Shown: positions 36,580-48,088 of the stretch, in pieces
Layout: each line of letters starts with the position of its first letter
How positions within the stretch are numbered: the first letter of the stretch is position 1
Assembly: GCA_903923925.1 (NCBI GenBank)
Contig: CAIXZF010000035.1
Span: forward strand, 372,001 to 436,000
Direction: 5' to 3'
Length of the DNA: 64,000 nucleotides
DNA from: an uncultured Bacteroidales bacterium
GTDB lineage: Bacteria; Bacteroidota; Bacteroidia; Bacteroidales; CAIXZF01
Translations under genes and position numbers: made by a program
Notes under the pieces: model-generated
What the model was told of the DNA's origin: nothing
What the model saw: only the letters and a program-made list of their open reading frames with translations
Databases searched by the model: none

Positions 36580-38685
36580 ATGTCAGAGCGACTATTACAT
36601 ACACGTAACATCGGCATTATGGCGCACATAGACGCGGGTAAAACCACGACTACTGAGCGGATTTTGTATTACACCGGAAGCAATTATAAAATTGGTGAAG
36701 TACATGATGGCACTGCTACCATGGACTGGATGATTCAGGAACAAGAGAGGGGCATCACTATTACAGCTGCTGCGACTACTGTATTCTGGAAATTCGATGA
36801 TAACCAATATAAAATTAACATCATTGACACACCTGGTCACGTAGACTTCACAGTAGAGGTTGAAAGAAGTCTGAGGGTGTTGGATGGCGCAGTAGCTTTA
36901 TTTTGTGCAGTAGGTGGTGTTGAGCCTCAATCTGAGACTGTTTGGCATCAAGCTGATAAATATAAGGTGCCAAGAATTAGTTTTGTAAATAAAATGGATA
37001 GGGTAGGTGCTGATTTCTTCGCAGTAATCAATGATATTAAGGAGAAATTAGGTGCAAATCCGATTCCAGTTCAAATTCCTATTGGTTCTGAAGAGGAATT
37101 TACGGGAATTATTGATCTTGTTTCAAATAAAGCGTATCAATGGGATAGTGAATCTCTTGGTGCAGACTTTTTTGAAATCGAAGTTCCTGAAGATCTCAAA
37201 GATACTGTAAAAGAATATCGCCGTAAATTAATAGAAGGTGCTGCTGAAGAAAGCAATGAGCTTTTTGAAAAATTCATTCTTGATGCTGATTCGATTACTG
37301 CTGATGAAATTCATGCAATGATCAGGAAAGCCACTTTGGAAATGAGAATTACACCTGTTTTGTGTGGCGCATCTTATCAGAATATCGGAGTTCAGTTATT
37401 ACTGGATGCAGTTGTTAAATATTTACCCTGTCCAACAGATATTGCTGATGTTAAGGGAGTTAATCCTTTTTCTGGCGAAGAAGAAGTTAGAATTACTGCG
37501 TCTGAGGAGAAATTAAGTGCTTTTGCATTTAAAATTGCGACCGACCCTTATGTTGGGCGTATTGCTTTTGTTCGTGTATATTCAGGAGTTCTGCGTCAGG
37601 GTGAACAGGTATTAAATACCAATGTAAATAAAAAAGAGCGGATTTCAAGGTTATTTCAGGTTCATGCCAACAAACAAATACCTATTGAATTTCTTGAAGC
37701 TGGTGATATTGGAGCCATAGTTGGGTTTAAGCAAGTCAGAACTGGGGATACCTTATGTGAAGAGAAGAATCCGATAGTCCTTGGAGCAATTCAGTTCCCT
37801 GAACCTGTTATCAACATTGCAATTGAACCTAAAACACAGGATGAAGTTGAAAAACTTGCCAATGCACTAATAAAATTGACTGAGGAAGATCCCACATTTA
37901 CTGTGAGATCGGATGAGGAGACAGGTCAAACACTTATTAGTGGGATGGGAGAGTTACATCTTGATGTATTAGTTGATAGAATTAAAAGAGAATTTAATAT
38001 AGAATGTAATACAGGAACACCACAAGTTTCATATAAAGAAGCTGTAACTGCAACTGTAGAACATAAAGAAGTATATAAAAAACAATCAGGTGGAAGAGGA
38101 AAATTTGCTGATATAACTATTGAAGTTTCACCAGCAGATATTGGAGTTAAAGGTCTTCAATTTATTAACGAGACTAAAGGTGGAGTTATTCCATCTGAAT
38201 ATATCAGAGCAGTTGAAAAAGGATTTTCTGCTGCAATGGTTAATGGGGTTCTTGCTGGTTTTGCAATGGATAGTCTGAAAGTAAAACTATTAGATGGTTC
38301 AACTCACCCGGTTGATAGTGATTCTTTAGCTTTCGAAATTGCTGCCAGATTGGCATATAAAGAAGCCTGCCGTAAAGCAAAGGCTGTTTTATTAGAGCCA
38401 ATAATGCGTTTAGAGGTAGTTTGTCCAGATCAGTATGTTGGCGAAATCAGCAGTGATTTGAATAAACGGAGAGCGAATGTTGATGCCATTGAATCCAGGT
38501 TGAATTTACAAGTTGTAAAGGCGCATGTTCCGTTATCAGAGATGTTTGGATATGTGACTACATTGCGTAGTTTGTCGCAAGGCAGAGCTACATCAAGTAT
38601 GGAGTTTTCTCATTACGAAAGAACACCTGAATTACTTGCCGACGAGGTTATTATGAAAATTAAAGGATATCTGGTTAAATATTAA
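36580..38685 (+). CDS. fusA: Elongation factor G
   Basis: 701 residues. GTPase motifs: [19 protein letters not shown] and NKMD. Domains II-V follow, with GMGELHLDV in domain III and the domain IV sequence [10 protein letters not shown]. It drives ribosomal translocation and, with RRF, recycling. No tuf gene follows; rpsJ comes next after 17 bases. Confidence 0.98.
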   Translation: MSERLLHTRNIGIMAHIDAGKTTTTERILYYTGSNYKIGEVHDGTATMDWMIQEQERGITITAAATTVFWKFDDNQYKINIIDTPGHVDFTVEVERSLRVLDGAVALFCAVGGVEPQSETVWHQADKYKVPRISFVNKMDRVGADFFAVINDIKEKLGANPIPVQIPIGSEEEFTGIIDLVSNKAYQWDSESLGADFFEIEVPEDLKDTVKEYRRKLIEGAAEESNELFEKFILDADSITADEIHAMIRKATLEMRITPVLCGASYQNIGVQLLLDAVVKYLPCPTDIADVKGVNPFSGEEEVRITASEEKLSAFAFKIATDPYVGRIAFVRVYSGVLRQGEQVLNTNVNKKERISRLFQVHANKQIPIEFLEAGDIGAIVGFKQVRTGDTLCEEKNPIVLGAIQFPEPVINIAIEPKTQDEVEKLANALIKLTEEDPTFTVRSDEETGQTLISGMGELHLDVLVDRIKREFNIECNTGTPQVSYKEAVTATVEHKEVYKKQSGGRGKFADITIEVSPADIGVKGLQFINETKGGVIPSEYIRAVEKGFSAAMVNGVLAGFAMDSLKVKLLDGSTHPVDSDSLAFEIAARLAYKEACRKAKAVLLEPIMRLEVVCPDQYVGEISSDLNKRRANVDAIESRLNLQVVKAHVPLSEMFGYVTTLRSLSQGRATSSMEFSHYERTPELLADEVIMKIKGYLVKY

Positions 38686-38702
38686 TCATAAATTGTAAAA
38701 CG

Positions 38703-39008
38703 GTGAATCAGAGGATCAGAATCAAATTAAAATCTTACGATTACAACCTGGTTGATAAATCAGCCGACAAGATCGTCAAGACTGTAAAAGCAACTGGAGC
38801 AGTTGTTAGCGGACCTATTCCACTGCCAACTGACAAGAAGATTTTTACGGTCAACCGTTCCACTTTCGTAAACAAGAAATCGAGGGAGCAGTTTCAGTTA
38901 AGCACATACAAAAGGTTGCTTGATATTTACAGCTCTACATCAAAAACTATTGATGCATTGATGAAACTTGAATTACCCAGTGGAGTAGAAGTAGAGATCA
39001 AGGTATAA
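38703..39008 (+). CDS. rpsJ: 30S ribosomal protein S10
   Basis: 101 residues from a GTG start; no ATG lies nearby in frame and the N-terminus [12 protein letters not shown] is correct for S10. It contains the loop [14 protein letters not shown]. In other bacteria S10 also serves as NusE in antitermination. It opens the S10 block without its own visible promoter. Confidence 0.97.
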   Translation: MNQRIRIKLKSYDYNLVDKSADKIVKTVKATGAVVSGPIPLPTDKKIFTVNRSTFVNKKSREQFQLSTYKRLLDIYSSTSKTIDALMKLELPSGVEVEIKV

Positions 39009-39057
39009 CTGAGTTTTCGGACGGCTGCAGGTTAAATCAGTAATAAATTTTTGAACA

Positions 39058-39687
39058 ATGTCAGGAATAATTGGAAAGAAGATCGGTATGACAAGCATTT
39101 ATGATGCAGCAGGTAAGAATATACCTGTTACAGTCATCGAGGCCGGACCTTGCGTGGTCACCCAGATCCGTACAAAGGAAGTAGACGGTTATGAAGCTGT
39201 TCAGCTTGCTTTCGACGAAAAGAAAGAAAAGCATACAACAAAAGCCTTAAAAGGTCATTTTGACAAGGCAGGGACAACTCCTAAAAAGATAATGGCTGAA
39301 TTCACTCGTTTTGATGCAGACCACAATAAAAGTTATGGAGACCTTGTATCTGTTGATGTTTTCACTGAAGGTGAATTTATTGATGTAGTTGGAACTACCA
39401 AAGGAAAAGGATTCCAGGGAGTTGTAAAACGTCATGGATTTGCAGGTGTTGGTGAAGCAACTCACGGACAACATAACAGGTTGAGAGCTCCCGGATCAGT
39501 AGGTGCATCATCTTATCCATCCAGAGTTTTTAAAGGAATTCGTATGGCTGGTCGTATGGGTGGAGTTAGACGTAAAGTGATCAATTTGCAAATTATCAGA
39601 CTGATTGCAGAAAAGAATTTAATTTTAGTTAAGGGAGCTGTTCCAGGTGCAAATGGTTCATATTTAATTCTTGAAAGATGGAGTTAG
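39058..39687 (+). CDS. rplC: 50S ribosomal protein L3
   Basis: 209 residues. It binds near the 3' end of 23S rRNA and shapes the peptidyl transferase centre. The signature [17 protein letters not shown] and the extended loop [15 protein letters not shown] are intact. Its end overlaps the start of rplD by 10 bases, a sign of coupled translation. Confidence 0.98.
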   Translation: MSGIIGKKIGMTSIYDAAGKNIPVTVIEAGPCVVTQIRTKEVDGYEAVQLAFDEKKEKHTTKALKGHFDKAGTTPKKIMAEFTRFDADHNKSYGDLVSVDVFTEGEFIDVVGTTKGKGFQGVVKRHGFAGVGEATHGQHNRLRAPGSVGASSYPSRVFKGIRMAGRMGGVRRKVINLQIIRLIAEKNLILVKGAVPGANGSYLILERWS

Positions 39688-40304
39688 AAGTATATAATAT
39701 CAGTGGACAGAAGACCACCAGGACAGTAGTACTGGATGATGCAATCTTCAGCATTGAGCCGAACGATCATGCGATTTATCTAGATGCCAAGCAATATCTT
39801 GCTAATCAACGTCAAGGAACGCATGCGACCAAAGAAAAGTGGGCAGTATCACGTAGTACCAGAAAGCTTAAAAAGCAAAAGGGTACCGGTGGGGCGAGAG
39901 GTGGGAGTTTAAAAAACCCATTGGTAAAAGGTGGAGGTCGTATTTTTGGACCACAACCAAGAGATTACCACTTTAAATTGAACAAGAAATTAAAGCAGCT
40001 TGCAAGAAAATCTGCTTTGACATATAAAGTAAAGGAAAATCAGATTACTATTCTTGAGGACTTTACTTTTGATACGCCAAAAACAAAGAGTTATATTGAA
40101 ATGCTGAAGCATTTTAATCTGGAAGATAAGAAGACTTTACTAGTTATTAATAGTGTTGATATCAATGTTATTCGTTCTTCAAACAATCTCCAGAAGGCAA
40201 AAGTATTAAATGCAACTGACCTGAATACATATGACATTTTAAATGCGAGTCATATGTTGATTACGGAGGCATCTGTTAAAGAAATAGAAAAGGTTACAAT
40301 TTAA
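39678..40304 (+). CDS. rplD: 50S ribosomal protein L4
   Basis: 208 residues. The central extension that lines the exit tunnel ([18 protein letters not shown]) is present. In Escherichia coli L4 also represses the S10 operon; whether that happens here is not visible. It starts inside the last codons of rplC. Confidence 0.97.
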   Translation: MELEVYNISGQKTTRTVVLDDAIFSIEPNDHAIYLDAKQYLANQRQGTHATKEKWAVSRSTRKLKKQKGTGGARGGSLKNPLVKGGGRIFGPQPRDYHFKLNKKLKQLARKSALTYKVKENQITILEDFTFDTPKTKSYIEMLKHFNLEDKKTLLVINSVDINVIRSSNNLQKAKVLNATDLNTYDILNASHMLITEASVKEIEKVTI

Positions 40305-40338
40305 CAACAAGGTACTAACCTTAGAAACATTTCAGGCA

Positions 40339-40629
40339 ATGAGTATCATAATGAAACCGATCATAACCGAAAAGATGACTGCGCAAAGCGAAAAGCTTAA
40401 CCGGTTTGGGTTTGTGGTCCATAGAAAAGCCAACAAACTGCAGATTAAAAAGGCAGTTAAAGAGCTTTATGGGGTTGAAGTTATCATGGTAAATACTATG
40501 AATTACCCAGGAAAAGCGAAATCGCGTTATACAAAGACAGGCTTTGTTGCCGGTAGAACAGCTGCCTATAAGAAGGCTGTTGTAACATTAGCACAAGGTG
40601 AAACCATTGATTTTTACAGCAATATTTAA
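40339..40629 (+). CDS. rplW: 50S ribosomal protein L23
   Basis: 96 residues. It sits at the tunnel exit and is the docking site for SRP and trigger factor. Typical features are the N-terminal KPIITEKM and the VNTMNYPGK block. A second Met at residue 5 could also serve as start. Confidence 0.96.
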   Translation: MSIIMKPIITEKMTAQSEKLNRFGFVVHRKANKLQIKKAVKELYGVEVIMVNTMNYPGKAKSRYTKTGFVAGRTAAYKKAVVTLAQGETIDFYSNI

Positions 40630-40634
40630 AATAA

Positions 40635-41459
40635 ATGGCTTTAAAGAAATATAAACCAACGACACCCAGTCAGCGCTTTAAGCTCATCAGTGCTTTTGAC
40701 GAGATCACCACTTCCACGCCGGAAAAGAGCTTGCTAACACCAAAGAAAAGATCTGGTGGTAGGAATAACGAGGGAAAAATGACCATGCGTTATTTGGGTG
40801 GTGGACATAAGCAGAAGTATAGAATTATTGATTTTAAGCGCGATAAAGATGGGATTCCTGCAGTGGTTAAAACCATTGAATATGATCCTAACCGTACTTC
40901 AAGGATTGCGCTTGTAAACTACGCAGATGGGGAGAAACGCTATATAATAGCACCTCATGGGCTAAAAGTTGGACAAGAGATTACATCCGGAAAAGGGGTT
41001 GCACCAGAAGTTGGAAACGCTTTATATTTAAGTGAAATTCCGTTTGGTACAGTTATACACAATATCGAGCTTCAACCAGGTCAGGGCGCAAAGATGGCAA
41101 GAAGTGCAGGTTCTTATGCCCAATTAATGACCAGAGATGGTAAGTTCGCGATTATCAAACTACCATCAGGCGAAACACGTATGATTCTTCAGACATGTAA
41201 AGCTACCGTGGGAATGTGTTCAAATCCTGATCGGAACCTAGAATCCAGTGGCAAAGCAGGTCGCAGCCGTTGGTTAGGTCGCAGGCCAAGAACGAGGGGA
41301 GTAGCTATGAACCCAGTGGATCATCCAATGGGAGGAGGAGAAGGACGTGCATCAGGAGGACATCCAAGGTCGAGGAAAGGTATGCCAGCTAAGGGATACA
41401 AGACACGCTCAAGGGTTAAGCAGTCTGATAAGTATATAATAGAATCCAGAAAGAAATAA
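40635..41459 (+). CDS. rplB: 50S ribosomal protein L2
   Basis: 274 residues. It supports subunit association and the peptidyl transferase centre. The C-terminal block [19 protein letters not shown] carries the conserved histidine region. It starts 5 bases after rplW. Confidence 0.98.
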   Translation: MALKKYKPTTPSQRFKLISAFDEITTSTPEKSLLTPKKRSGGRNNEGKMTMRYLGGGHKQKYRIIDFKRDKDGIPAVVKTIEYDPNRTSRIALVNYADGEKRYIIAPHGLKVGQEITSGKGVAPEVGNALYLSEIPFGTVIHNIELQPGQGAKMARSAGSYAQLMTRDGKFAIIKLPSGETRMILQTCKATVGMCSNPDRNLESSGKAGRSRWLGRRPRTRGVAMNPVDHPMGGGEGRASGGHPRSRKGMPAKGYKTRSRVKQSDKYIIESRKK

Positions 41460-41480
41460 ATCTGAATAAAATCAGTTGAG

Positions 41481-41759
41481 ATGAGTCGTTCACTGAAAAA
41501 AGGACCTTACATCCATTATAAACTCGAGAAAAAAGTTCTCGATTCCGTAGCCTCGAAGAAAAAGGTTGTGATCAAAACCTGGTCACGTGCATCTATGATT
41601 GCTCCTGAATTTGTGGGACAAACAATCGCAGTGCATAACGGTAACAAATTTATTCCGGTATATGTCACCGAAAATATGGTAGGACATAAATTAGGGGAAT
41701 TTGCACCAACCAGAACATTCAGGGGTCATTCCGGAAGTAAAAAAGATGGTAAAAAATAA
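41481..41759 (+). CDS. rpsS: 30S ribosomal protein S19
   Basis: 92 residues. It binds the 30S head with S13. The start [15 protein letters not shown] and the [15 protein letters not shown] signature are canonical. Confidence 0.97.
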   Translation: MSRSLKKGPYIHYKLEKKVLDSVASKKKVVIKTWSRASMIAPEFVGQTIAVHNGNKFIPVYVTENMVGHKLGEFAPTRTFRGHSGSKKDGKK

Positions 41760-41774
41760 AGCAATCGTAAACTG

Positions 41775-42203
41775 ATGGGAGCAAGAAAACATAATTCCGC
41801 AGAGTTGCTGAAAGAGGCAAAGAAGAGCATTAGTTATGCCAAATTGAACAACTGTCCAACATCTCCTCGAAAGATGAGATTAGTAGCAGATCTGATCAAA
41901 GGTCGTGATGTAGAGCAAGCCTTAAGTATGCTGAAATTTACAGAGAAAGAGGCCGCAGAGCGAATGCGCAAATTATTACTCTCGGCTATTGCCAACTGGC
42001 AGGCTAAGAATGAGGGGGAGCGTATGGAAGATGCACATCTTTTTATCAGAGAAGTATCGGTAGATGGAGGTAGAATGGTTCGAAGGATCAGACCTGCTCC
42101 ACAGGGTAGAGCTTACAGGATCCGTAAAAGATCAAATCATGTAACCATGATACTCGATATGAGGAAGCAGACGGATGTTGTTGAAACAACGACTGCGGAA
42201 TAG
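41775..42203 (+). CDS. rplV: 50S ribosomal protein L22
   Basis: 142 residues, slightly longer than the usual 110 because of N- and C-terminal extensions. [14 protein letters not shown] and the tunnel-lining hairpin ([18 protein letters not shown]) are present. The hairpin forms part of the exit tunnel constriction with L4. Confidence 0.97.
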   Translation: MGARKHNSAELLKEAKKSISYAKLNNCPTSPRKMRLVADLIKGRDVEQALSMLKFTEKEAAERMRKLLLSAIANWQAKNEGERMEDAHLFIREVSVDGGRMVRRIRPAPQGRAYRIRKRSNHVTMILDMRKQTDVVETTTAE

Positions 42204-42257
42204 TAGAAATAGTTAATTTGAATTAATAATAATCAGTCTGCAAACAATCATAACTGA

Positions 42258-42983
42258 ATGGGACAAAAGACTAATCCAATAGGCCTTCGTTTAGGAATCA
42301 TCAGAGGATGGGATTCCAACTGGTTCGGAGGAAAGAAATTCGATACCAAGCTTGTAGAAGATGAGAAAATTCGGAAATATCTGAATGCTCGTTTGGCAAA
42401 GGCTGGGATATCAAGGATAATCATAGAGAGGACTTTAAAACTAGTAACTGTAACAATCAATACCGCCAGGCCAGGAATTATAATTGGTAAGGGAGGTCAG
42501 GAGGTTGACAAGTTGAAGGAAGAATTGAAGAAAATCACTAAGAAAGAGATTCAAATCAATATCTCCGAGATTAAAAGACCTGAACTTGATGCTATAATAG
42601 TTGGTAGTACAATTGCAAAACAGATTGAAGGACGTATTTCATATCGTCGGGCAATAAAAACTGCTATTGCATCTGCCATTCGAATTGGTGCAGAGGGAAT
42701 TAAAGTCAGTATTTCTGGTCGTTTGAGTGGTGCGGAAATGGCTCGTCGTGAGCAGTATAAAGAAGGAAGAACTCCGCTACATACCTTACGGGCTGATATA
42801 GATTATGCTTTATCTGAAGCGCACACAACTTACGGCAGAATTGGAGTTAAGGTATGGATTTGTAAAGGTGAAGTTTATGGTAAGCGTGATTTGATTCCGG
42901 TAATTAATACGACCAAGGAAAAGGTTGCAGCACCAAGGACAAAAGGCCGTAGTCCACAACAACGAGGTGGAAGAAGGAAGTAA
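42258..42983 (+). CDS. rpsC: 30S ribosomal protein S3
   Basis: 241 residues. The KH domain carries the nucleic-acid loop IIGKGGQE. The C-terminal domain includes [18 protein letters not shown] and [12 protein letters not shown]. It lies at the mRNA entry site and takes part in helicase activity of the ribosome. Confidence 0.98.
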   Translation: MGQKTNPIGLRLGIIRGWDSNWFGGKKFDTKLVEDEKIRKYLNARLAKAGISRIIIERTLKLVTVTINTARPGIIIGKGGQEVDKLKEELKKITKKEIQINISEIKRPELDAIIVGSTIAKQIEGRISYRRAIKTAIASAIRIGAEGIKVSISGRLSGAEMARREQYKEGRTPLHTLRADIDYALSEAHTTYGRIGVKVWICKGEVYGKRDLIPVINTTKEKVAAPRTKGRSPQQRGGRRK

Positions 42984-43021
42984 TTGAGTAAATAGTTCGA
43001 AAACTTTTAATATTTAGATAA

Positions 43022-43450
43022 ATGTTACAGCCAAAGAAAACCAAGTATCGGAAGATGATGAAGGGCAAGATGAAAGGAAATGCCCAACGCGGACATGAAC
43101 TTGCATTTGGTTCTTTCGGGATCAAGACTATGGAGTATGCATGGATCACTCAGAGGCAGATAGAAGCTGCCCGTCAGGCTGTGAGTCGTCATATGAAACG
43201 TGAAGGTCAGATTTGGATCAGGATATTTCCGGATAAACCTATAACCAAGAAACCAGCTGAAGTACGTATGGGTAAAGGAAAAGGAGCTGTTGAGGGATAT
43301 GTTGCACCGATTACACCTGGACGTATTTTGTTTGAGGCTGAGGGAGTATCCCTTGCAATTGCAACAGAAGCGTTACGACTGGCTGCCCAGAAATTACCGG
43401 TGAAGACGAAATTTATCGTCAGAAGAGATTATTTTGAAGAAGCTAACTAA
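43022..43450 (+). CDS. rplP: 50S ribosomal protein L16
   Basis: 142 residues. It organises the A-site tRNA region. Canonical features are [12 protein letters not shown], the block [19 protein letters not shown] and [11 protein letters not shown]. The next gene, rpmC, follows after 6 bases. Confidence 0.98.
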   Translation: MLQPKKTKYRKMMKGKMKGNAQRGHELAFGSFGIKTMEYAWITQRQIEAARQAVSRHMKREGQIWIRIFPDKPITKKPAEVRMGKGKGAVEGYVAPITPGRILFEAEGVSLAIATEALRLAAQKLPVKTKFIVRRDYFEEAN

Positions 43451-43456
43451 TAGGAT

Positions 43457-43675
43457 ATGGAACCGAAAGTGATCAGAGAAATGACAACTGCAGAGCTTAT
43501 AGAAAGGCTTGAAGAGGAGAAACAACAGCTTGTAAAGCTGAAATTGAATCATGCAGTCAGCCCACTCGAAAACCCGAATAAGATAAAGGTTTATAGAAAG
43601 ACTATCGCCAGGCTGATGACAGAGCTTCACAGCAGGGAACTGGCAGCGAAACCGAATGCCGGTATAACCAAATAA
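43457..43675 (+). CDS. rpmC: 50S ribosomal protein L29
   Basis: 72 residues, two long helices. [15 protein letters not shown] and the C-terminal [15 protein letters not shown] are typical. It sits near the tunnel exit beside L23. Confidence 0.95.
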   Translation: MEPKVIREMTTAELIERLEEEKQQLVKLKLNHAVSPLENPNKIKVYRKTIARLMTELHSRELAAKPNAGITK

Positions 43676-43691
43676 GAAGAAGAGAAATAGT

Positions 43692-43949
43692 ATGGAAACT
43701 AGGAACTTCAGAAAAGAAAAAGTCGGTGTTGTTGTAAGCAACAAGATGCAGAAATCGATCGTGGTAGTAGTAGAAAGAAAGATTATGCACCCGAAATATG
43801 GTAAGTTTGTGAAGAAGACATCTAAATTCACAGCCCATGATGAAATTAATGATTGCAAGATTGGCGATACTGTTCGCATAGGCGAAACAAGGCCATTGAG
43901 TAAATCAAAGTGTTGGAGATTAGTCGAAATCTTAGAAAGAGCTAAATAG
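43692..43949 (+). CDS. rpsQ: 30S ribosomal protein S17
   Basis: 85 residues, OB fold. It binds 16S rRNA early in assembly. [12 protein letters not shown] and the [16 protein letters not shown] signature are present. rplN begins 2 bases later. Confidence 0.97.
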   Translation: METRNFRKEKVGVVVSNKMQKSIVVVVERKIMHPKYGKFVKKTSKFTAHDEINDCKIGDTVRIGETRPLSKSKCWRLVEILERAK

Positions 43950-43951
43950 CC

Positions 43952-44320
43952 ATGATTCAACAGGAAAGCAGATTAATAGTTGCTGACAACAGCGGCGCCA
44001 AAGAAGCGCTGTGTATCAGGGTCTTGGGTGGTACCGGGAAAAGGTACGCATCCCTTGGCGATAAGATCATTGTTTCAATAAAACATGCTCTGCCATCCGG
44101 CAATGTAAAAAAGGGAGCAGTTGTTAAGGCAGTGGTTGTTCGTACAAAAAAAGAAGTTCGGCGTGCAGACGGATCGTATATTCGATTTGATGACAATGCA
44201 TGCGTATTGCTTACCGCATCTGAGGAACTATCAGGAACCCGTATATTTGGGCCTGTAGCAAGAGAGCTGCGTGATAAGAAATATATGAAGATTGTTTCAC
44301 TGGCACCAGAGGTGCTGTAA
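43952..44320 (+). CDS. rplN: 50S ribosomal protein L14
   Basis: 122 residues. It lies on the subunit interface and is the binding site of silencing factor RsfS. The start [18 protein letters not shown] and the [19 protein letters not shown] block are canonical. Confidence 0.98.
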   Translation: MIQQESRLIVADNSGAKEALCIRVLGGTGKRYASLGDKIIVSIKHALPSGNVKKGAVVKAVVVRTKKEVRRADGSYIRFDDNACVLLTASEELSGTRIFGPVARELRDKKYMKIVSLAPEVL

Positions 44321-44338
44321 TCATACAAATTCTGACCT

Positions 44339-44662
44339 ATGGCAAAGAAATTGCACATCAGGAAGGGTGATACCGTAAAGGTAATCGCCGGGGATAACAA
44401 AGGAGAGCAAGGTAAAGTGCTGGTAGTTGATCCTGACAAACAGACAGCGATTGTTGAGGGAATAAATCTCGTAGCAAAACATACCAAACCTAATACGAAA
44501 AGTCCACAAGGAGGAATCCTGAGGAAAGAAGCTCCTGTTCATATTTCAAATCTGATGGTTATAGACAATTCAGGTAAGCCAACGCGAGTTGGCCGGAAAT
44601 TAGACCCTAAAAAAGAGATATTAGTCCGTTATTCGAAAAAATCAGGGGAGGTAATTAAGTAA
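44339..44662 (+). CDS. rplX: 50S ribosomal protein L24
   Basis: 107 residues with an N-terminal KOW motif ([19 protein letters not shown]). It is an assembly initiator of the large subunit. The last base of its stop codon is also the first base of the rplE start codon. Confidence 0.97.
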   Translation: MAKKLHIRKGDTVKVIAGDNKGEQGKVLVVDPDKQTAIVEGINLVAKHTKPNTKSPQGGILRKEAPVHISNLMVIDNSGKPTRVGRKLDPKKEILVRYSKKSGEVIK

Positions 44663-45210
44663 TGAGCTACACACCAAGATTAAAGGATAAATACACGAGC
44701 GAAATCGTGCCGGAAATGCAGCGTCAGTTTAATTATAAAAGCAAGATGCAAGTTCCAAGACTGGTTAAAATTTGTATTAACCAGGGTGTAGGTGATGCTA
44801 TCACTGATAAGAAACTCATTGATGCAGGCGTACAGGAAATGACAATGATTGCTGGTCAAAAGGCAGTTCAGACTAAGTCAAAAAAAGATATTTCGAATTT
44901 TAAATTGCGTAAAGGAATGCCTGTTGGTGTTAGAGTTACGTTAAGAGGAGAAAGAATGTATGAGTTTCTTGACAGGTTGGTTTCAGTTGCTATTCCTCGT
45001 ATTCGTGACTTTAGAGGTTTAAATGATAAAGGATTTGATGGAAGAGGTAATTATACTATGGGAATTACAGAGCAGATTATTTTTCCTGAAATCAATATAG
45101 ATAAAGTAACAAAAATCAATGGTGTAGATATAACAATGGTTACAACTGCACCAAATGATCAGGAGGCTTTATCACTACTTAAAGAATTTGGCTTACCATT
45201 TAAAAAATAA
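44662..45210 (+). CDS. rplE: 50S ribosomal protein L5
   Basis: 182 residues. It carries 5S rRNA in the central protuberance and contacts P-site t[24 protein letters not shown] and [14 protein letters not shown] are characteristic. It overlaps rplX by one base. Confidence 0.98.
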   Translation: MSYTPRLKDKYTSEIVPEMQRQFNYKSKMQVPRLVKICINQGVGDAITDKKLIDAGVQEMTMIAGQKAVQTKSKKDISNFKLRKGMPVGVRVTLRGERMYEFLDRLVSVAIPRIRDFRGLNDKGFDGRGNYTMGITEQIIFPEINIDKVTKINGVDITMVTTAPNDQEALSLLKEFGLPFKK

Positions 45211-45218
45211 AACTGCTC

Positions 45219-45488
45219 ATGGCAAAAGAATCCATTAAAGCAAGAGAGATTAAGCGCAAAAAGACAGTTGATAAATATGCTGCTAAGCGCGCTGAGCTTA
45301 AAGAAGCTGGTGATTACCTGGCATTGCAGAAATTACCAAGAAATGCTTCTCCGGTAAGAATGCATAACCGTTGTCAACTCACCGGGCGTCCAAAAGGATA
45401 CATGCGTTTATTTGGAGTTTCACGTATCAACTTTCGGGAAATGGCTCTCGCAGGACTGATTCCGGGTGTTAGAAAAGCCAGCTGGTAA
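45219..45488 (+). CDS. rpsN: 30S ribosomal protein S14, long zinc-free form
   Basis: 89 residues, the long type. The block [10 protein letters not shown] of other long S14 proteins appears as [18 protein letters not shown], with a single Cys instead of the CxxC...CxxC zinc knuckle of the short form. It therefore needs no zinc. Confidence 0.96.
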   Translation: MAKESIKAREIKRKKTVDKYAAKRAELKEAGDYLALQKLPRNASPVRMHNRCQLTGRPKGYMRLFGVSRINFREMALAGLIPGVRKASW

Positions 45489-45521
45489 AAAATTAATTCA
45501 TTCATAATAAGACAATAATCC

Positions 45522-45920
45522 ATGGTTACAGATCCAATAGCCGATTATTTAACAAGAATCAGGAATGCAGTGATGGCAAATCACAGGCTGGTGGAGATTC
45601 CATCCTCAAATATCAAGAAGGAAATGACAAAGATTCTTTTTGAAAAAGGATATATATTAAATTATAAGTTTGAGGATGATGTATTTCCTGCTGCTATTAA
45701 AATAGCATTGAAATATCATCCGGTATCTAAGATGCCGGCAATCAGCAAACTTACCAGGGTCAGCAAGCCCGGATTGAGAAAATATGTCGGTTCTGATAGA
45801 ATTCCCAGAGTATTAAATGGACTTGGCGTTGCCATCATTTCTACGTCACAGGGATTAATGACTGATAAAGAGGCAAAAAAGCTCAATATTGGTGGTGAAG
45901 TTTTATGTTACATCAGCTAA
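45522..45920 (+). CDS. rpsH: 30S ribosomal protein S8
   Basis: 132 residues. It binds the central domain of 16S rRNA. DPIADYLTRIRNA and the C-terminal STSQGLMTDKEAKKLNIGGE are typical. In other bacteria it regulates the spc operon. Confidence 0.97.
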   Translation: MVTDPIADYLTRIRNAVMANHRLVEIPSSNIKKEMTKILFEKGYILNYKFEDDVFPAAIKIALKYHPVSKMPAISKLTRVSKPGLRKYVGSDRIPRVLNGLGVAIISTSQGLMTDKEAKKLNIGGEVLCYIS

Positions 45921-45932
45921 AACGAGAATTCA

Positions 45933-46487
45933 ATGTCGCGTATAGGTAAATTACCCATTTCGATTCCCGCAGGTGTTCAGGTGAGCATTTCTGACGAGAA
46001 CATAGTAACGGTAAAAGGAGGATTAGGTGAGCTTAAGCAAGCTGTGCATCCTAACATTAACATCAATATTGAAGGCTCTACTCTCACTGTCGGGCGTTTA
46101 AGTGATGAAAACGGAGATCGTAGTAAACATGGTTTGTACCGTTCATTGATAGCCAATATGATTCAAGGAGTATCTGAAGGTTTTACAATAATTCAGGAAC
46201 TTATAGGTGTTGGTTACAAAGCTACGGCTACAGGTCAGGTACTTGAACTAGCTCTTGGTTATTCACATAATATTGTGTTTGAGTTACCTCCGGAAGTTAA
46301 AATAGAAACTACTGCAGAGAAAGGAAAAGTTCCTTCGATTATTTTGAAATCATATGATCGTCAATTAATAGGCCAGGTTGCAGCGAAGATCAGATCACTT
46401 CGACCACCAGAGCCTTATAAAGGAAAAGGAATTCGCTTTAAGAATGAGGTAATCAGGAAAAAAGCCGGTAAATCTGCTGAAAAATAA
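45933..46487 (+). CDS. rplF: 50S ribosomal protein L6
   Basis: 184 residues, two related domains. The start MSRIGKLPISIPAGV and the C-terminal signature RPPEPYKGKGIRFKNE are canonical. It lies near the factor-binding site. Confidence 0.98.
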   Translation: MSRIGKLPISIPAGVQVSISDENIVTVKGGLGELKQAVHPNININIEGSTLTVGRLSDENGDRSKHGLYRSLIANMIQGVSEGFTIIQELIGVGYKATATGQVLELALGYSHNIVFELPPEVKIETTAEKGKVPSIILKSYDRQLIGQVAAKIRSLRPPEPYKGKGIRFKNEVIRKKAGKSAEK

Positions 46488-46523
46488 TTAGATTGGTATC
46501 AACGTATTAATATTTGTAAGCCA

Positions 46524-46886
46524 ATGGCAATCAAAAATGCAAGGGATTACAGGAGGTCAAGGATCAAAATGCGGATCCGTAAGGTCGTTGAAGGCACTCC
46601 TGAGAGGCCAAGAATGACAGTATTTAGAAGTAATAAGGCGATCTATGTTCAATTGGTTGATGATAGTTGTGGTAAGACAGTTGCTTCTGCTTCATCCCAG
46701 ATAAAATCCATAGTAGACCAGAAAGTTACGAAAACTATTAAAGCAAGGCTTGTTGGCGAGATGATCGCAGAGCGTGCAAAAGAGGCAGGAATTGACTCTG
46801 TAGTTTTTGATCGTAATGGTTACTTGTATCATGGGAGAGTAAAAGCACTTGCAGAAGCAGCTAGAGAAAAAGGACTTAAATTCTAA
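46524..46886 (+). CDS. rplR: 50S ribosomal protein L18
   Basis: 120 residues. It binds 5S rRNA with L5. [20 protein letters not shown] and [21 protein letters not shown] are characteristic. It lies between L6 and S5 in the usual order. Confidence 0.97.
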   Translation: MAIKNARDYRRSRIKMRIRKVVEGTPERPRMTVFRSNKAIYVQLVDDSCGKTVASASSQIKSIVDQKVTKTIKARLVGEMIAERAKEAGIDSVVFDRNGYLYHGRVKALAEAAREKGLKF

Positions 46887-46891
46887 GAGAA

Positions 46892-47410
46892 ATGGCCAAC
46901 TTAAATATTAAAAGAGTAAAGTCAAGTGAGATCGAGTTTAAAGATCGGCTTGTGAGTATCCAGAGGGTTACGAAAGTTACAAAAGGAGGTCGTACTTTCA
47001 GTTTCTCAGCGATTGTAGTAGTTGGAAATGAGAACGGTGTTGTAGGATATGGTTTAGGAAAGGCAAAAGAAGTTACAGCAGCTATCGCCAAGGGGATAGA
47101 TGATGCAAAGAAAAACCTAATCAAAGTTCCTATTTTAAAAGGGACTATTCCACACGACCAGCTTGGAAAGTATAGTGGGGCTCTGGTATTTATTAAACCA
47201 GCTGCACCTGGAACTGGTGTCATAGCAGGAGGCGCAATGCGTGCTGTTTTGGAAAGCGTTGGGGTAAGAGATGTACTTGCTAAGTCAAAAGGCTCATCAA
47301 ACCCGCATAGTGTTGTAAAAGCCACGATTAATGCCCTTGTACAGTTGAAAGATCCATATTCTGTGTCTCAACTTAGAGGAATTAGCCTGGATAAAGTATT
47401 TAATGGTTGA
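46892..47410 (+). CDS. rpsE: 30S ribosomal protein S5
   Basis: 172 residues. The double-stranded RNA-binding N-terminal domain ([20 protein letters not shown]) is followed by the C-terminal domain ([19 protein letters not shown]). It takes part in decoding accuracy and mRNA entry. Confidence 0.97.
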   Translation: MANLNIKRVKSSEIEFKDRLVSIQRVTKVTKGGRTFSFSAIVVVGNENGVVGYGLGKAKEVTAAIAKGIDDAKKNLIKVPILKGTIPHDQLGKYSGALVFIKPAAPGTGVIAGGAMRAVLESVGVRDVLAKSKGSSNPHSVVKATINALVQLKDPYSVSQLRGISLDKVFNG

Positions 47411-47430
47411 TAATAAAAAATCTTCTGATA

Positions 47431-47613
47431 ATGAAAAAGATAAAAATTACGCAAGTCAGGAGTGGAATCGATAAGCCATTACGGCAGAAGAGAACACTCG
47501 AAGCTTTGGGTTTCAAGAAGATGCACCAGGTTATTGAAGTTGAGGCTATTCCTCAGATGCTTGGTATGATTGAAAAGGTAAGGCATTTAATTACCATAGA
47601 AGAAATTGATTAA
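47431..47613 (+). CDS. rpmD: 50S ribosomal protein L30
   Basis: 60 residues from the ATG at 47431. An earlier in-frame Met at 47407 would overlap rpsE and add eight residues not found in L30, so the later start is chosen. RSGIDKPLRQKRTLEALGF is diagnostic. Confidence 0.95.
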   Translation: MKKIKITQVRSGIDKPLRQKRTLEALGFKKMHQVIEVEAIPQMLGMIEKVRHLITIEEID

Positions 47614-47636
47614 TAAAGTAGCAAATCATTAAACAA

Positions 47637-48083
47637 ATGGATCTTAGTAATCTTAAACCTGCAGAGGGTTCAATTAAGAAACCAAAGAGAATTGGTCGCG
47701 GACAGGGTTCCGGAAGAGGTGGTACATCTACCAAAGGCCATAAAGGAGCCAAGTCACGTTCAGGCTATAGCAAAAAGCGTGGTTTTGAAGGTGGACAGAT
47801 GCCACTTGTAAGGCGAGTTCCGAAATTTGGTTTCAAGAACATAAACAGGAAAGAATATCACGGTATAAATTTAGTTACCCTGCAACGTTTGGTAGACACC
47901 TTAGGAATCAATGTAATTGACCCGGAGGTAATGGTGGCACACGGTCTGGCTTCATCAAAAGACAGGATTAAAATCCTTGGAACTGGTGAACTTACAGCCA
48001 AAATTGAGATTACTGCACATGGATTCTCAGAAAAAGCCATTAAATCGATTGAATCAGCTGGTGGTACCGCTTCAAAAATTTAA
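47637..48083 (+). CDS. rplO: 50S ribosomal protein L15
   Basis: 148 residues. The Gly/Arg-rich N-terminal extension (RIGRGQGSGRGGTSTKGHKG) reaches into 23S rRNA. GFEGGQMPLVRRVPKFGF is the family signature. secY starts 5 bases later. Confidence 0.97.
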   Translation: MDLSNLKPAEGSIKKPKRIGRGQGSGRGGTSTKGHKGAKSRSGYSKKRGFEGGQMPLVRRVPKFGFKNINRKEYHGINLVTLQRLVDTLGINVIDPEVMVAHGLASSKDRIKILGTGELTAKIEITAHGFSEKAIKSIESAGGTASKI

Positions 48084-48088
48084 TCTGA